This document shows, in pieces, positions 27,264-39,581 of a DNA stretch of 64,000 nt. Under the pieces are notes generated by a model. That model had not been told where the DNA came from, ran no database searches, and saw nothing but the letters and a program-made list of their open reading frames with translations. Position 1 is the first letter of the stretch. Each line of letters opens with the position of its first letter. This stretch comes from Billgrantia ethanolica (GTDB taxonomy: Bacteria; Pseudomonadota; Gammaproteobacteria; Pseudomonadales; Halomonadaceae). The DNA lies in NCBI RefSeq assembly GCF_021404305.1, contig NZ_JABFTX010000004.1, positions 1 through 64,000 on the forward strand, in the 5' to 3' direction. A program made the position numbers and the translations under genes.

Positions 27264-28862
27264 TTAGAACTGCAGCCCCAGCGCAAAGCCGCCGAGCAGA
27301 TAGCAGAACAGCGTGATCAACACGATACCGATGACGTTGAGCACGACCCCGCCGCGTGCCATCTGGCCAATAGTGACCGCGCCGGTGCCGAACACGATGG
27401 CATTGGGCGGCGTGCCGACCGGCAGCATGAAGGCACAGGTCGCGGCGAAGGCCGCCGGGATCAGCAGGGTCATCGAGTCGGCGCCGATGCCTACCGCCAC
27501 ACCCCCGAGCACCGGGATGAAGGTCGCGGCCGTGGCCGTGTTGCTGGTCACTTCAGTGAGGAACAGCACGATGGTGGCCACGGCAGCCACCAGCAGCACG
27601 ATCGGCAGCACCCCGAGCCCGGTGATCTGCTGACCGAACCAGCTGTCCAGGCCGGTACCTGCCACGGCGCCGGCAAGGCTCAGGCCACCGCCGAACAGCA
27701 GCAGCACCCCCCAGGGCAGCCCCTCCTCGGCGTCCTTCCAGTTCAGCACCATCTCGTTACGGCCTCGCGCCGGCAGGATAAACAGCGCGATGCCGGCGGC
27801 AACGGCGATGGCGGTATCGTCGAGATTGCCCAGCGGCCCCAGCCACTGGCCCACCCCCGGGATGTTGCCGAGCACGCCGGGCACCACCCACAGGAACGCG
27901 GCCGAGCCGAACACCAGCAGTACCATCTTCTCGCCCTGGCTGAGCGAGCCGAGCTTGCGGACCTCCCCTTCGATCATCTCCTGGCCGCCGGGAATCTCAT
28001 CGACCTTGAACGGGTAGAGCACCCGGGTCATCAGTACCCAGCCGATCAGGATGAAGGTAAAGGCGAGCGGCACGCCGAGCATCATCCAGTCGAGAAAGCC
28101 GATATTACGGCCCAGCTCGTCGGCGGCATAGCCGGCAACGATGGCGTTGGGCGGGCTACCGAGCAGGGTACCGAGGCCGCCCATGCTGGCCGACCAGGCG
28201 ATGGCCAGCAGCAGGCAGAGGCCGAAGCGCTTGATGTTCTCGTCGACGATGAAATCGACGTGACCGGCCCGGTGATGGTCGTGGCCGGCGGTGACCGTCT
28301 CGGTGGATTCACCGCTGCGTTCCGCCACCAGGGCCAGCACGGAGAGCCCGATCGGCAGCATCATCAGGGTCGTCGCGGTGTTGGAGACCCACATCGACAG
28401 GAACCCCGTGGCCAGCATCATGCCGAGCACGATTCGGTGCGGCGAGACCCCGACCCGGGCCAGGGTCAAGAGCGCAATGCGCCGGTGCAGGTTCCACTTC
28501 TCCATGGCGATGGCGATCAGGAAGCCACCGAGGAACAGAAACACGATGGAGCTGGCATAGGGCGCCGTGGCCTGGGCCACGGTACGCTCCGTCAGCATCG
28601 GAATCAGCACGATCGGCAGCAGCGCCGTGGCCGAGAGCGGAATCGCCTCGGTCATCCACCACACCGCCATCAGGGCGCCGATCGTCGCCACCCAGCGCGC
28701 ATCCGGCGACAGCCCTTCGGCCTGTCCCATGGCGAGCCAGACGATCAGTGCCACCAGCAACCCGAAGGCACGTAGCCCCCAGATCAATCTGGCGGAGCGC
28801 CCGCCGGCCTCTTCGCCTCCCGGCGCCTCGCCCTGTGTCTGCTCGTGGGGTTGCTTGTCCAT
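27264..28862 (-). CDS. DASS/SLC13 family sodium-coupled dicarboxylate transporter
   Basis: A 532-residue inner-membrane carrier with about 12 helices. Both halves carry the SNT signature that binds Na+ and carboxylate: SNTATTLMMLPIG (about 158-170) and SNTATAATFIPV (about 434-445), each followed by a proline-rich turn (GSPPNAIV and GTPPNAIV). This is the standard succinate/malate/fumarate carrier pattern. It follows lpd by 99 bases on the same strand. With malic enzyme at the head of that cluster, C4-acid uptake is a good fit, though the substrate is inferred. Confidence 0.88.
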   Translation of the reverse strand: MDKQPHEQTQGEAPGGEEAGGRSARLIWGLRAFGLLVALIVWLAMGQAEGLSPDARWVATIGALMAVWWMTEAIPLSATALLPIVLIPMLTERTVAQATAPYASSIVFLFLGGFLIAIAMEKWNLHRRIALLTLARVGVSPHRIVLGMMLATGFLSMWVSNTATTLMMLPIGLSVLALVAERSGESTETVTAGHDHHRAGHVDFIVDENIKRFGLCLLLAIAWSASMGGLGTLLGSPPNAIVAGYAADELGRNIGFLDWMMLGVPLAFTFILIGWVLMTRVLYPFKVDEIPGGQEMIEGEVRKLGSLSQGEKMVLLVFGSAAFLWVVPGVLGNIPGVGQWLGPLGNLDDTAIAVAAGIALFILPARGRNEMVLNWKDAEEGLPWGVLLLFGGGLSLAGAVAGTGLDSWFGQQITGLGVLPIVLLVAAVATIVLFLTEVTSNTATAATFIPVLGGVAVGIGADSMTLLIPAAFAATCAFMLPVGTPPNAIVFGTGAVTIGQMARGGVVLNVIGIVLITLFCYLLGGFALGLQF

Positions 28863-28961
28863 TTGTCGATCTCTCCATTACTTGCTTTTACAGTCCTGTT
28901 CCAGCGAGCGGCCGCTGCCGGGCCTGGTAGGCTCCGACAGCAGCCGCCCGCTGGCGTTCGC

Positions 28962-31070
28962 CTATCGCTTCTTCTGCGGCGGCAGATCGGTACACACCCC
29001 CTCGAACAGCTCGGCAGCCATGCCGACCGATTCACCCAGGGTCGGGTGAGGATGGATGGTCTTGCCGATGTCGACCGGGTCACAGCCCATCTCGATGGCC
29101 AGGCACAGTTCGCTGATCAGATCCCCCGCCTGGGTGCCGACGATGGCGCCACCGATGATGCGATGGGTCTCCTCGTCGAAGATCAGCTTGGTGAAGCCTT
29201 CGTCACGACCGTTGGCAATGGCTCGACCGGAGGCTGCCCAGGGGAAGACCGCCTTGCCGTACTTGATGCCTTCGGCCTTGCACTCGGCCTCGGTCTTGCC
29301 CGCCCAGGCGACCTCCGGATCGGTGTAGGCCACCGAGGGGATCTGCCGGGCATCGAAGAAGCTGTTGTGGCCGGCAGCGGCTTCCGCCGCGACATGCGCT
29401 TCGTGCACCGCCTTGTGGGCCAGCATCGGCTGACCGGCGATGTCGCCGATGGCGAAGATGTGCCCGACGTTGGTGCGCATCTGTTTGTCGGTGGCGATGA
29501 AACCACGTTCGTCGACCGCCACGCCAGCGTTCTCGGCGCCGATCTTGTGGCCGTTGGGGCTACGACCGACTGCCTGCAGGATCATGTCGTAGAGCTGCGG
29601 CTCGGCGGGGGCGCCCTCGCCCTCGAAGCTGACCTTGAGGCCGTTCTTCTGCACCTTCACGGCGGTGGTTCGGGTGTTGAGCATCACCTTGCCGAAGCGC
29701 GGCTGATTGACCTTCTCCCACACCTTGACCAGGTCGCGGTCGGCGCCGGCCATCAGTCCGTCGAGCATCTCGACCACGTCGATGCGCGTGCCCAGGGTGG
29801 AGTAGACCGTGGCCATCTCCAGGCCGATGATGCCGCCGCCGATGACCAGCATGCGCTTGGGAATGGTGGCCAGCTTCAGCGCCCCGGTGGAATCGACCAC
29901 CCGGGGGTCGTCGGGAATGAAAGGCAGCTTCACCGACTGCGAACCGGCGGCGATGATGCACTTGCCGAACTTGAGCACCTGCTTGGCGCCGGTCGGCTCC
30001 TGGCCGTCGCCGCCGGTGAGGGCGACTTCCAGGTGATGCGGGTCGAGGAAAGTGCCGACCCCGCGCACGACCTCGACCTTGCGCGCCTTGGCCATGCCGG
30101 CCAGGCCCCCGGTGAGCTTGCCGACCACCTTCTCCTTCCAGCCGCGCAGCTTGTCGAGATCGATCTTCGGCTTGCCGAAGGCGATGCCGTGCTCGGCCAT
30201 GGCATTGGCCGCATCGGTGACCGCCGCCACATGCAGCAGCGCCTTGGAGGGGATGCAGCCGACGTTCAGACACACCCCGCCGAGGGTGGCATAGCGCTCC
30301 ACCAGCACGGTCTTCATCCCCAGATCGGCGGCCCGGAAGGCGGCCGAATAGCCGCCCGGCCCGGCGCCGAGCACCAGCATCTCGCACTCGAGGTCGGCGC
30401 CGCCGGCATAGCTGGGCGCCGTGGGGGCGGGCGCCGCCGGCGGCGGCTCCACTGCCTGCGCGGGCGCGGATGGGGCGGCGGGGGCTGCCCCTTCCGCCTC
30501 GAGCATCAGAATCGGCGTACCTCGCGAGACCCGGTCGCCCACCGCCACCAGCACCTCGGCGACCCTGCCCGCCTTGGGCGCGGGCACGTCCATGGAGGCC
30601 TTGTCGGACTCCAGGGTGATCAGCGAATCCTCGGCGCGAATCGTATCGCCGGGCCGCACCAGCACTTCGATCACCGGGACGTCACCGAAATCGCCGATGT
30701 CCGGCACCCGCACCTCTTCCAGCGCACCGCCGCCATAACCACCGCCAGCATCGCCGGGTGCCGGTGAACCGACGCCCCTCTCGTGGACCACCGGCTGCGG
30801 TTCGTGGTCCATCACCCGGGAGCCCGCCTCGGCCGGCTCCAGCATCAGGATGAGCGAACCCTCGGAGACCCTGTCGCCCTCCTTGACCCTGAGCGCTGCG
30901 ACCGTACCCGACACCGGGGACGGCACGTCCATGGAGGCCTTGTCGGTCTCCAGGGTGATCAGCGGGGTGTCGATGTCGATGGCATCGCCCGGCTTGACCA
31001 GCACCTCGATGATCTCGACGTCCTTGAAATCGCCGATATCGGGCACCTTGACTTCGATTGCATTGGCCAT
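28962..31070 (-). CDS. lpd: Dihydrolipoyl dehydrogenase with two N-terminal lipoyl domains (PDH E3)
   Basis: Reoxidises dihydrolipoamide in the pyruvate dehydrogenase complex. At 702 residues it is far longer than ordinary E3 (about 475). Two lipoyl domains precede the enzyme, with lipoylation lysines Lys44 and Lys157, both in DKASMDVP. They are joined by a Gly/Pro-rich linker and followed by an Ala/Pro linker (about 192-222). The FAD enzyme then begins at about 229 (LVLGAGPGGYSAAF) with redox cysteines Cys267 and Cys272 (GGVCLNVGC). A C-terminal HPHPTLGE stretch supplies the catalytic His. One lipoyl domain on E3 is known in some proteobacteria; two is notable. Third gene after aceE and aceF, 12 bases from aceF. 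Confidence 0.93.
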   Translation of the reverse strand: MANAIEVKVPDIGDFKDVEIIEVLVKPGDAIDIDTPLITLETDKASMDVPSPVSGTVAALRVKEGDRVSEGSLILMLEPAEAGSRVMDHEPQPVVHERGVGSPAPGDAGGGYGGGALEEVRVPDIGDFGDVPVIEVLVRPGDTIRAEDSLITLESDKASMDVPAPKAGRVAEVLVAVGDRVSRGTPILMLEAEGAAPAAPSAPAQAVEPPPAAPAPTAPSYAGGADLECEMLVLGAGPGGYSAAFRAADLGMKTVLVERYATLGGVCLNVGCIPSKALLHVAAVTDAANAMAEHGIAFGKPKIDLDKLRGWKEKVVGKLTGGLAGMAKARKVEVVRGVGTFLDPHHLEVALTGGDGQEPTGAKQVLKFGKCIIAAGSQSVKLPFIPDDPRVVDSTGALKLATIPKRMLVIGGGIIGLEMATVYSTLGTRIDVVEMLDGLMAGADRDLVKVWEKVNQPRFGKVMLNTRTTAVKVQKNGLKVSFEGEGAPAEPQLYDMILQAVGRSPNGHKIGAENAGVAVDERGFIATDKQMRTNVGHIFAIGDIAGQPMLAHKAVHEAHVAAEAAAGHNSFFDARQIPSVAYTDPEVAWAGKTEAECKAEGIKYGKAVFPWAASGRAIANGRDEGFTKLIFDEETHRIIGGAIVGTQAGDLISELCLAIEMGCDPVDIGKTIHPHPTLGESVGMAAELFEGVCTDLPPQKKR

Positions 31071-31082
31071 GTCGTCGACTCC

Positions 31083-32396
31083 TCACATGATGATGCGCCG
31101 CATGTCGGCGAGCAGGTTGGCGAAATGGACGTTGAAGCGGGCGGCGGCGGCGCCGTCGATCACCCGGTGATCCCAGGAGAGCGACAGCGGCAGCATGTAG
31201 CGCCACTCCGAGTGCTTGCCGTCCGGCGAGACCTGCTTCCAGAAGGAGCGACACACGCCCATGATGGCCACCTCGGGGGCATTGATGATGGGCGTGAAAT
31301 AGAGCCCACCGATGCCGCCGAGGGAGGAGATGGTGAAACAGCCGCCCTGCATCTGATCGGGCTTGAGCTTGCCGTCGCGGGCCAGCTTGGCCAGCGTCCC
31401 CATTTCCTGGGCGATCTCGACCACGCCCTTCTGGTCCGCGTCGCGGATCACCGGCACCACCAGGCCGTTAGGCGTGTCGGCGGCGAAGCCGATATGGTAG
31501 TAGCGCTTGAGGATCAGTTGGTCGCCGTCGAGCGAGGCATTGAACTCGGGGAACTGCTTCAAGGTCGCGACCGCGGCCTTGATCATGAACGCCAGCATGC
31601 TGACCCGTACGCCCGACTTCTCGTTGTCCTTGTTGAACTGCACCCGGAAGGCTTCCAGCTCGGTGATGTCGGCCTCGTCGTGGTTGGTGACGTGGGGAAT
31701 CTGCACCCAGTTGCGATGCAGGTTGGCGCCGGAGATCTTCTTGATGCGCGACAGCGGCTGGGTCTCCACCGGGCCGAACTTGCTGAAGTCCACCTGGGGC
31801 CAGGGCAGCAGATCCAGCCCCCCGCCGGCGGCTGGAGCGCCGCTTGAAGTGCTAGCCGCCGCCGAGGCACCGCCCCCAGTGAAGTTGTGGACAGCGAAGT
31901 TGCGGATGTCCTCCTGAGTGACCCGCCCCTTGAGTCCGGTCGCCGGCACGCGGGTCAGGTCCACCTCCAGCTCGCGTGCCAGGCGGCGCGCAGAGGGGCT
32001 GGCGTGAACCCGGCTGAAATCCGCTATCGGCCCGCTCGGCGCTGCGACAGCGGAAGCCGTCGGAGCCGCAGCCGGAGCAGCGGCCGCCGTCGGCGCCTGC
32101 TGCCCTTCGCTGCCGCCGGGCGCCGCGGGCTTTTCCTTCGCCCCGCCTGCGACAGCCGCTTCGCTCTCCAGCAACAGCACCAGGCTGCCCTCGGAGACCG
32201 TGTCGCCGAGCTTGACCTTGAGCTCCTTGACCGTGCCCGCCGCTGGCGCCGGCACGTCCATCGAAGCCTTGTCCGATTCCACGGTGATCAGCGGGTCCTC
32301 GACCTGGATCCGGTCGCCGGCCTGGACGTGGATTTCGATGATCGGGACATCGGTGTAATCGCCGATGTCCGGTACCTTGATCTCTTGAATGGCCAC
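31083..32396 (-). CDS. aceF: Pyruvate dehydrogenase E2, dihydrolipoyl acetyltransferase
   Basis: Core subunit that moves the acetyl group from lipoate to CoA. The 437-residue protein has one lipoyl domain (1-75, Lys43 in SDKASMDVP), an Ala/Pro linker, the E1/E3-binding domain (about 120-158, VHASPSARRLARELEVDL) and the acyltransferase domain to the end, with the HRxxDG active site (SWDHRVIDGAAAARF). E. coli AceF carries three lipoyl domains. Here E2 keeps one and two sit on E3, so the complex has the same total per E2-E3 pair. It lies between aceE and lpd. Confidence 0.95.
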   Translation of the reverse strand: MAIQEIKVPDIGDYTDVPIIEIHVQAGDRIQVEDPLITVESDKASMDVPAPAAGTVKELKVKLGDTVSEGSLVLLLESEAAVAGGAKEKPAAPGGSEGQQAPTAAAAPAAAPTASAVAAPSGPIADFSRVHASPSARRLARELEVDLTRVPATGLKGRVTQEDIRNFAVHNFTGGGASAAASTSSGAPAAGGGLDLLPWPQVDFSKFGPVETQPLSRIKKISGANLHRNWVQIPHVTNHDEADITELEAFRVQFNKDNEKSGVRVSMLAFMIKAAVATLKQFPEFNASLDGDQLILKRYYHIGFAADTPNGLVVPVIRDADQKGVVEIAQEMGTLAKLARDGKLKPDQMQGGCFTISSLGGIGGLYFTPIINAPEVAIMGVCRSFWKQVSPDGKHSEWRYMLPLSLSWDHRVIDGAAAARFNVHFANLLADMRRIIM

Positions 32397-32416
32397 TTTT
32401 TGTTCTCCTTCAGCAC

Positions 32417-32476
32417 AGAGGGCGTCTACAAAAGGACTGCACTCGCCTTCGTTCGTCTGTCTTGAAAACGCCCTCT
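32417..32476 (-). other. Inverted repeat in the aceE-aceF junction
   Basis: AGAGGGCGT (32417-32425) and ACGCCCTCT (32468-32476) are exact complements with 42 bases between. The second arm overlaps the aceE stop codon. It could be an RNA processing or attenuation element that adjusts E1 to E2 ratio. Confidence 0.35.
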
Positions 32477-35144
32477 AGGCGTACAGGGGGTTGGGCTTTT
32501 CAGGGTCGATGCCGTACTTGGCGATGGCATCGCGCACCTTACCGCTCTTGAGCTTGCCCTCGTCGACCAGCGCCTGTAGCGCGGCCAGCACGACGTAGTG
32601 CCGATCCACCTCGAAATGGCGGCGCAGGGCCTCGCGGCTGTCGGAACGACCGAAGCCGTCGGTACCCAGCACCTCGTAGCGCCGCGGCACGAAGGGCCGG
32701 ATCTGTTCGGCGAACATGCGGATGTAGTCGGTCGAGGCGATCACCGGCCCTTCGGTGCCTTCCAGGCACTGCTCGACATAGCTCTTGCGCGGTGTCTCGC
32801 CGGGGTGCAGCCGGTTCCAGCGCTTGACCGCATGGCCGTCGCGGGCCAGCTCGTTGAAGCTCGGGCAGCTCCAGACGTCGGCCGCCACGCCCCAGTCGTC
32901 GCGCAGCAGCTCCACTGCGGCAATCACCTCGTTGAGGATGCTGCCGCAGCCCAGCAGCTGCACTCGCGGCGCCTTGGCCTTGCCCTTGGCCTGGCTGAAC
33001 CGGTACATGCCCTTGATGATGCCCTCTTCGGCACCTTCGGGCAGCGCCGGATGGCGGTAGTTCTCGTTCATGGTGGTGATGTAGTAGAAGACGTCCTGCT
33101 GTTCTTCGTACATGCGCTTGAGGCCGTCGCGCACGATCACCGCCACCTCGTAGTGGAAGGTCGGGTCATAGGCCATGCAGTTGGGGATGAACTGGGCGAA
33201 CAGCTGACTGTGGCCGTCCTGGTGCTGCAGCCCTTCGCCGTTCAGGGTGGTGCGCCCCGAGGTCCCGCCGATCAGGAACCCTCGCGCCAGCATGTCGCCG
33301 GCCGCCCAGGCCAGGTCGCCAACGCGCTGGAAGCCGAACATGGAGTAGTAGATGTAGAACGGGATCATGGTGACCCCATGATTGCTGTACGAGGTGGCGG
33401 CGGCGATCCACGACGACATGGCCCCGTCCTCATTGATGCCCTCCTGCAGGATCTGTCCCTTCTGGTCCTCGCGGTAGGGCATGATCTCCTCGGCGTCCAT
33501 GGGCACGTACTTCTGCCCTTCCGGCGCGTAGATGCCGATCTGCCGGAACATGCCCTCCATGCCGAAGGTACGCGATTCGTCGGCGACGATCGGGGTCAGC
33601 CGCGGCCCCAGGGTCTTGTCCCGGGCCAGGGAGACCATGATGCGCACCATGGCCATGGTGGTGGACATGGTACGCTCGCTGGTGTCCGCCAGCACCTGCT
33701 TGAACATCTCCAAGGGCGGCGCTTCGAGTCGGTCGCCGTTGCGCTGACGCTGAGGCAGATAGCCCCCTAGCGCCTGACGCTGGGCGTGCAGGAACTGCAT
33801 TTCGGCGCTCTCCGCCGGCGGCTTGATGAAGGCCGCCGCAGTGACCTGCTCGTCGCTGAAGGGCAGGTCGAAGCGTTTCTGGAAGTAGCGCAGGTTGTCC
33901 TCACCCAGCTTCTTCTTCTGGTGGGTGATGTTCTGCCCCTCACCGCCCTCGCCCATGCCGTAGCCCTTGACGGTCTTCATCAGCAGCACCGAGGGCTTGT
34001 CCTTGGTGTTGACCGCGGCGTGATAGGCGGCGTAGACCTTCTGCGGATCGTGGCCGCCGCGGATCAGCTTGTAGTAGATGTCGTCGTCCGACATGTGGGC
34101 GACCATCTCCTTGAGCTCCGGGTACTTGCCGAAGAAGTGCTCGCGGATGTAGCCGCCGCCCTTGACCTTGAAGTTCTGGTATTCGCCGTCGACGCACTCC
34201 TCCATGCGCTGGCGCAGCAGCCCCTTGGTGTCCTTGGCCAGCAGCTCGTCCCAGCCCGAGCCCCACAGGCACTTGATGACGTTCCAGCCCGCGCCGCGGA
34301 AGTTGCCCTCCAGCTCCTGGACGATCTTGCCGTTGCCCCGCACCGGACCGTCCAGGCGCTGCAGGTTGCAGTTGATCACGAAGATCAGGTTGTCCAGCTT
34401 CTCGCGGCTGGCCAGGGCGATGGCCCCCTGGGACTGGGGCTCGTCCATCTCGCCGTCGCCGAGGAAGGCCCACACCTTGCGCCCCTCGGTATCGGCCAGC
34501 CCGCGGTTCTGGAGGTACTTCATGAAGCGGGCCTGATAGATGGCCATGATCGGCCCCAGCCCCATGGAGACGGTGGAGACCTGCCAGAAGTCCGGCATCA
34601 GATAGGGATGGGGATAGGAGGAGATTCCCTTGCCGTCCACCTCAAGGCGGAAGTTCTCCAGTTGCTCCTCGGAGAGCCGCCCCTCGAGGAACGCCCGCGC
34701 GTAGATGCCCGGAGCGCAGTGCCCCTGGACGTAGATGATGTCGCCGCCGTGGCCGTCACTGGGGGCCTGCCAGAAATGGTTGAAACCCACCTCATACATC
34801 ACCGCCGAGGACTGGTAGCTGGCGATATGCCCGCCGGGTTCGGCGGGTTTCTTGTTGGCGCGCACCACCATGGCCATGGCGTTCCAGCGCAGATAGGCGA
34901 TCAGCCGCTGCAGCAGCGCCGCGTCGCCGGGCAGCTTGGCCTCCTTGTGGGGTGGGATGGTGTTCACATAGGGCGTGCGGGTGGTGTCCGGCGCCTCGGC
35001 GCCGGTGCGGTAGGCGGCTTCCACCGCCTTGTGCAGCAGGTAGGTGGCACGCTCGGGGCCCACCCGTTCCACCACCACGTCGACGGCTTCCTGCCACTCC
35101 CGGGTTTCCTGGGGATCGAAGTCGTTGTAGTCATCGAAGGCCAT
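32475..35144 (-). CDS. aceE: Pyruvate dehydrogenase E1, homodimeric type
   Basis: Decarboxylates pyruvate with thiamine diphosphate and acetylates lipoate. The 889-residue protein matches the single-chain AceE (887 in E. coli). The thiamine motif region is GDGEMDEPQSQGAI to NCNLQRLDGPVRGN (about residues 228-270). The active-site stretch VKGYGMGEGGEGQNITHQKKK lies near 395-415. It begins 49 bases after the maeB stop on the same strand, so malic enzyme and PDH may share a transcript. I searched upstream for a PdhR box and found none. Confidence 0.97.
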   Translation of the reverse strand: MAFDDYNDFDPQETREWQEAVDVVVERVGPERATYLLHKAVEAAYRTGAEAPDTTRTPYVNTIPPHKEAKLPGDAALLQRLIAYLRWNAMAMVVRANKKPAEPGGHIASYQSSAVMYEVGFNHFWQAPSDGHGGDIIYVQGHCAPGIYARAFLEGRLSEEQLENFRLEVDGKGISSYPHPYLMPDFWQVSTVSMGLGPIMAIYQARFMKYLQNRGLADTEGRKVWAFLGDGEMDEPQSQGAIALASREKLDNLIFVINCNLQRLDGPVRGNGKIVQELEGNFRGAGWNVIKCLWGSGWDELLAKDTKGLLRQRMEECVDGEYQNFKVKGGGYIREHFFGKYPELKEMVAHMSDDDIYYKLIRGGHDPQKVYAAYHAAVNTKDKPSVLLMKTVKGYGMGEGGEGQNITHQKKKLGEDNLRYFQKRFDLPFSDEQVTAAAFIKPPAESAEMQFLHAQRQALGGYLPQRQRNGDRLEAPPLEMFKQVLADTSERTMSTTMAMVRIMVSLARDKTLGPRLTPIVADESRTFGMEGMFRQIGIYAPEGQKYVPMDAEEIMPYREDQKGQILQEGINEDGAMSSWIAAATSYSNHGVTMIPFYIYYSMFGFQRVGDLAWAAGDMLARGFLIGGTSGRTTLNGEGLQHQDGHSQLFAQFIPNCMAYDPTFHYEVAVIVRDGLKRMYEEQQDVFYYITTMNENYRHPALPEGAEEGIIKGMYRFSQAKGKAKAPRVQLLGCGSILNEVIAAVELLRDDWGVAADVWSCPSFNELARDGHAVKRWNRLHPGETPRKSYVEQCLEGTEGPVIASTDYIRMFAEQIRPFVPRRYEVLGTDGFGRSDSREALRRHFEVDRHYVVLAALQALVDEGKLKSGKVRDAIAKYGIDPEKPNPLYA

Positions 35145-35193
35145 GGGTCGTCTCCCTTGATCGTTGGCTCGGACTTGTTGTTGGCAATCGCTG

Positions 35194-37464
<2,271 letters not shown>

Positions 37465-37951
37465 GTGCTTCGCCTCTTCTCGCTTTCACTCTTCGCGGCG
37501 ATAGAGGTGTCGATGATCGCGTTGCCGACCGCCTTCCCGAACTGTTGCCAGGCCGGTTCCGCTGGCCACACCACAATTTCCTCTACGCCGCACTCAGCTC
37601 GTCATGCCATGCTCATTGTCATTCTAGGAGCGCGCGTCTCATGGGGCGCAGTCTGCGTTCAGCAACCAATGCGCCTAAATGAGTGAAAGAAAAGGCATTC
37701 AAGTGCTTAGCGAATCGACATGCGACTTTGGTCGCAATAGCAACAGCCCGGACTTGACTGGAAATGTGCACAATCGGCGAATTCGGCATACGAATTTCCG
37801 CACAGTAACGGAAGCGACTGCCTTGCCTATGAATTATCCTCGCGGAAGGGACCGGCAGCGGTAGCAGGCGCCCCATGCGTCGTGCGCATTTCCGCACAGA
37901 CAGCATGCGTCTGACCCTTGTGCCCTCGGCCCTTGTGTTCCCACCATAGCA
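37465..37951. other. Upstream region of maeB, no gene
   Basis: About 490 bp with only short unsupported reading frames. It is more AT-rich than its neighbours around 37680-37860 and should hold the maeB promoter. ATTTCCGCACAG occurs at 37794-37805 and again at 37888-37899 as a 12-bp direct repeat. One ACCAAT half-site at about 37665 has no partner, so it is not a PdhR box. Confidence 0.5.
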
Positions 37952-37985
37952 ACAGGCCCCGCACGGCGAAGCCGGCGGGGCCTGT
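37952..37985 (-). terminator. metK terminator hairpin
   Basis: ACAGGCCCCGC and GCGGGGCCTGT (outer arms 37952-37962 and 37975-37985) enclose a small inner stem CGGC-GAA-GCCG. It lies 23 bases past the metK stop on the minus strand. A short T-containing tail follows. Confidence 0.65.
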
Positions 37986-38008
37986 CATTGCGTGCCCAGG
38001 GCGAGTGC

Positions 38009-39229
<1,221 letters not shown>

Positions 39230-39247
39230 GCGTGTCGAACCTTCTAT

Positions 39248-39305
39248 GTATCGGCAAGCTTTTGTATGGCAAGCGCCAGCATCGGTAAGCGCTAGTATCG
39301 GCAAG
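39248..39305. repeat. Four imperfect 16-bp tandem repeats in the metK leader
   Basis: The plus-strand unit reads GTATCGGCAAG, with copies at 39248-39258, 39264-39273 (GTATGGCAAG), 39279-39289 (GCATCGGTAAG) and 39295-39305. Spacing is 15-16 bp. Between copies are short stretches, several of them GCGC-like. They lie 19-76 bp upstream of the metK ATG, so within its leader or promoter. Confidence 0.75.
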
Positions 39306-39581
39306 GCGCGGTGATGCGTCGAAGCGGGGTGACGGCACCTCGTGCTGCATGATGCTTGGCTTCCTGCCCGGCGAGCATGCAGCGCTGTGAGCACCCGAGT
39401 TTACATGCTGCCACCCGGGCTGGCACCCGTCATTTGATGACCGGCGGCAAGTCGGCGACAATAGGCGGCCGAATTCGACCGCGCCGTGCCTTCCTGCGGC
39501 GCCCAGCCAGAACGCTATCGGCAGGCCCGGCAGGCCGCCGTTGACTTGCCCCATTCTGCCGCAGGCGAGGAGCTTACCCAA
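39306..39581. other. Divergent intergenic region metK / tktA
   Basis: About 276 bp that should carry the tktA promoter and perhaps the metK promoter. I saw no gene and no recognisable operator beyond the metK leader repeats. Confidence 0.4.

Noticed and set aside
28845..30767. Long plus-strand frame opposite lpd
   Set aside because: Antisense shadow of a complete lipoyl/E3 protein; no domain or ribosome site.
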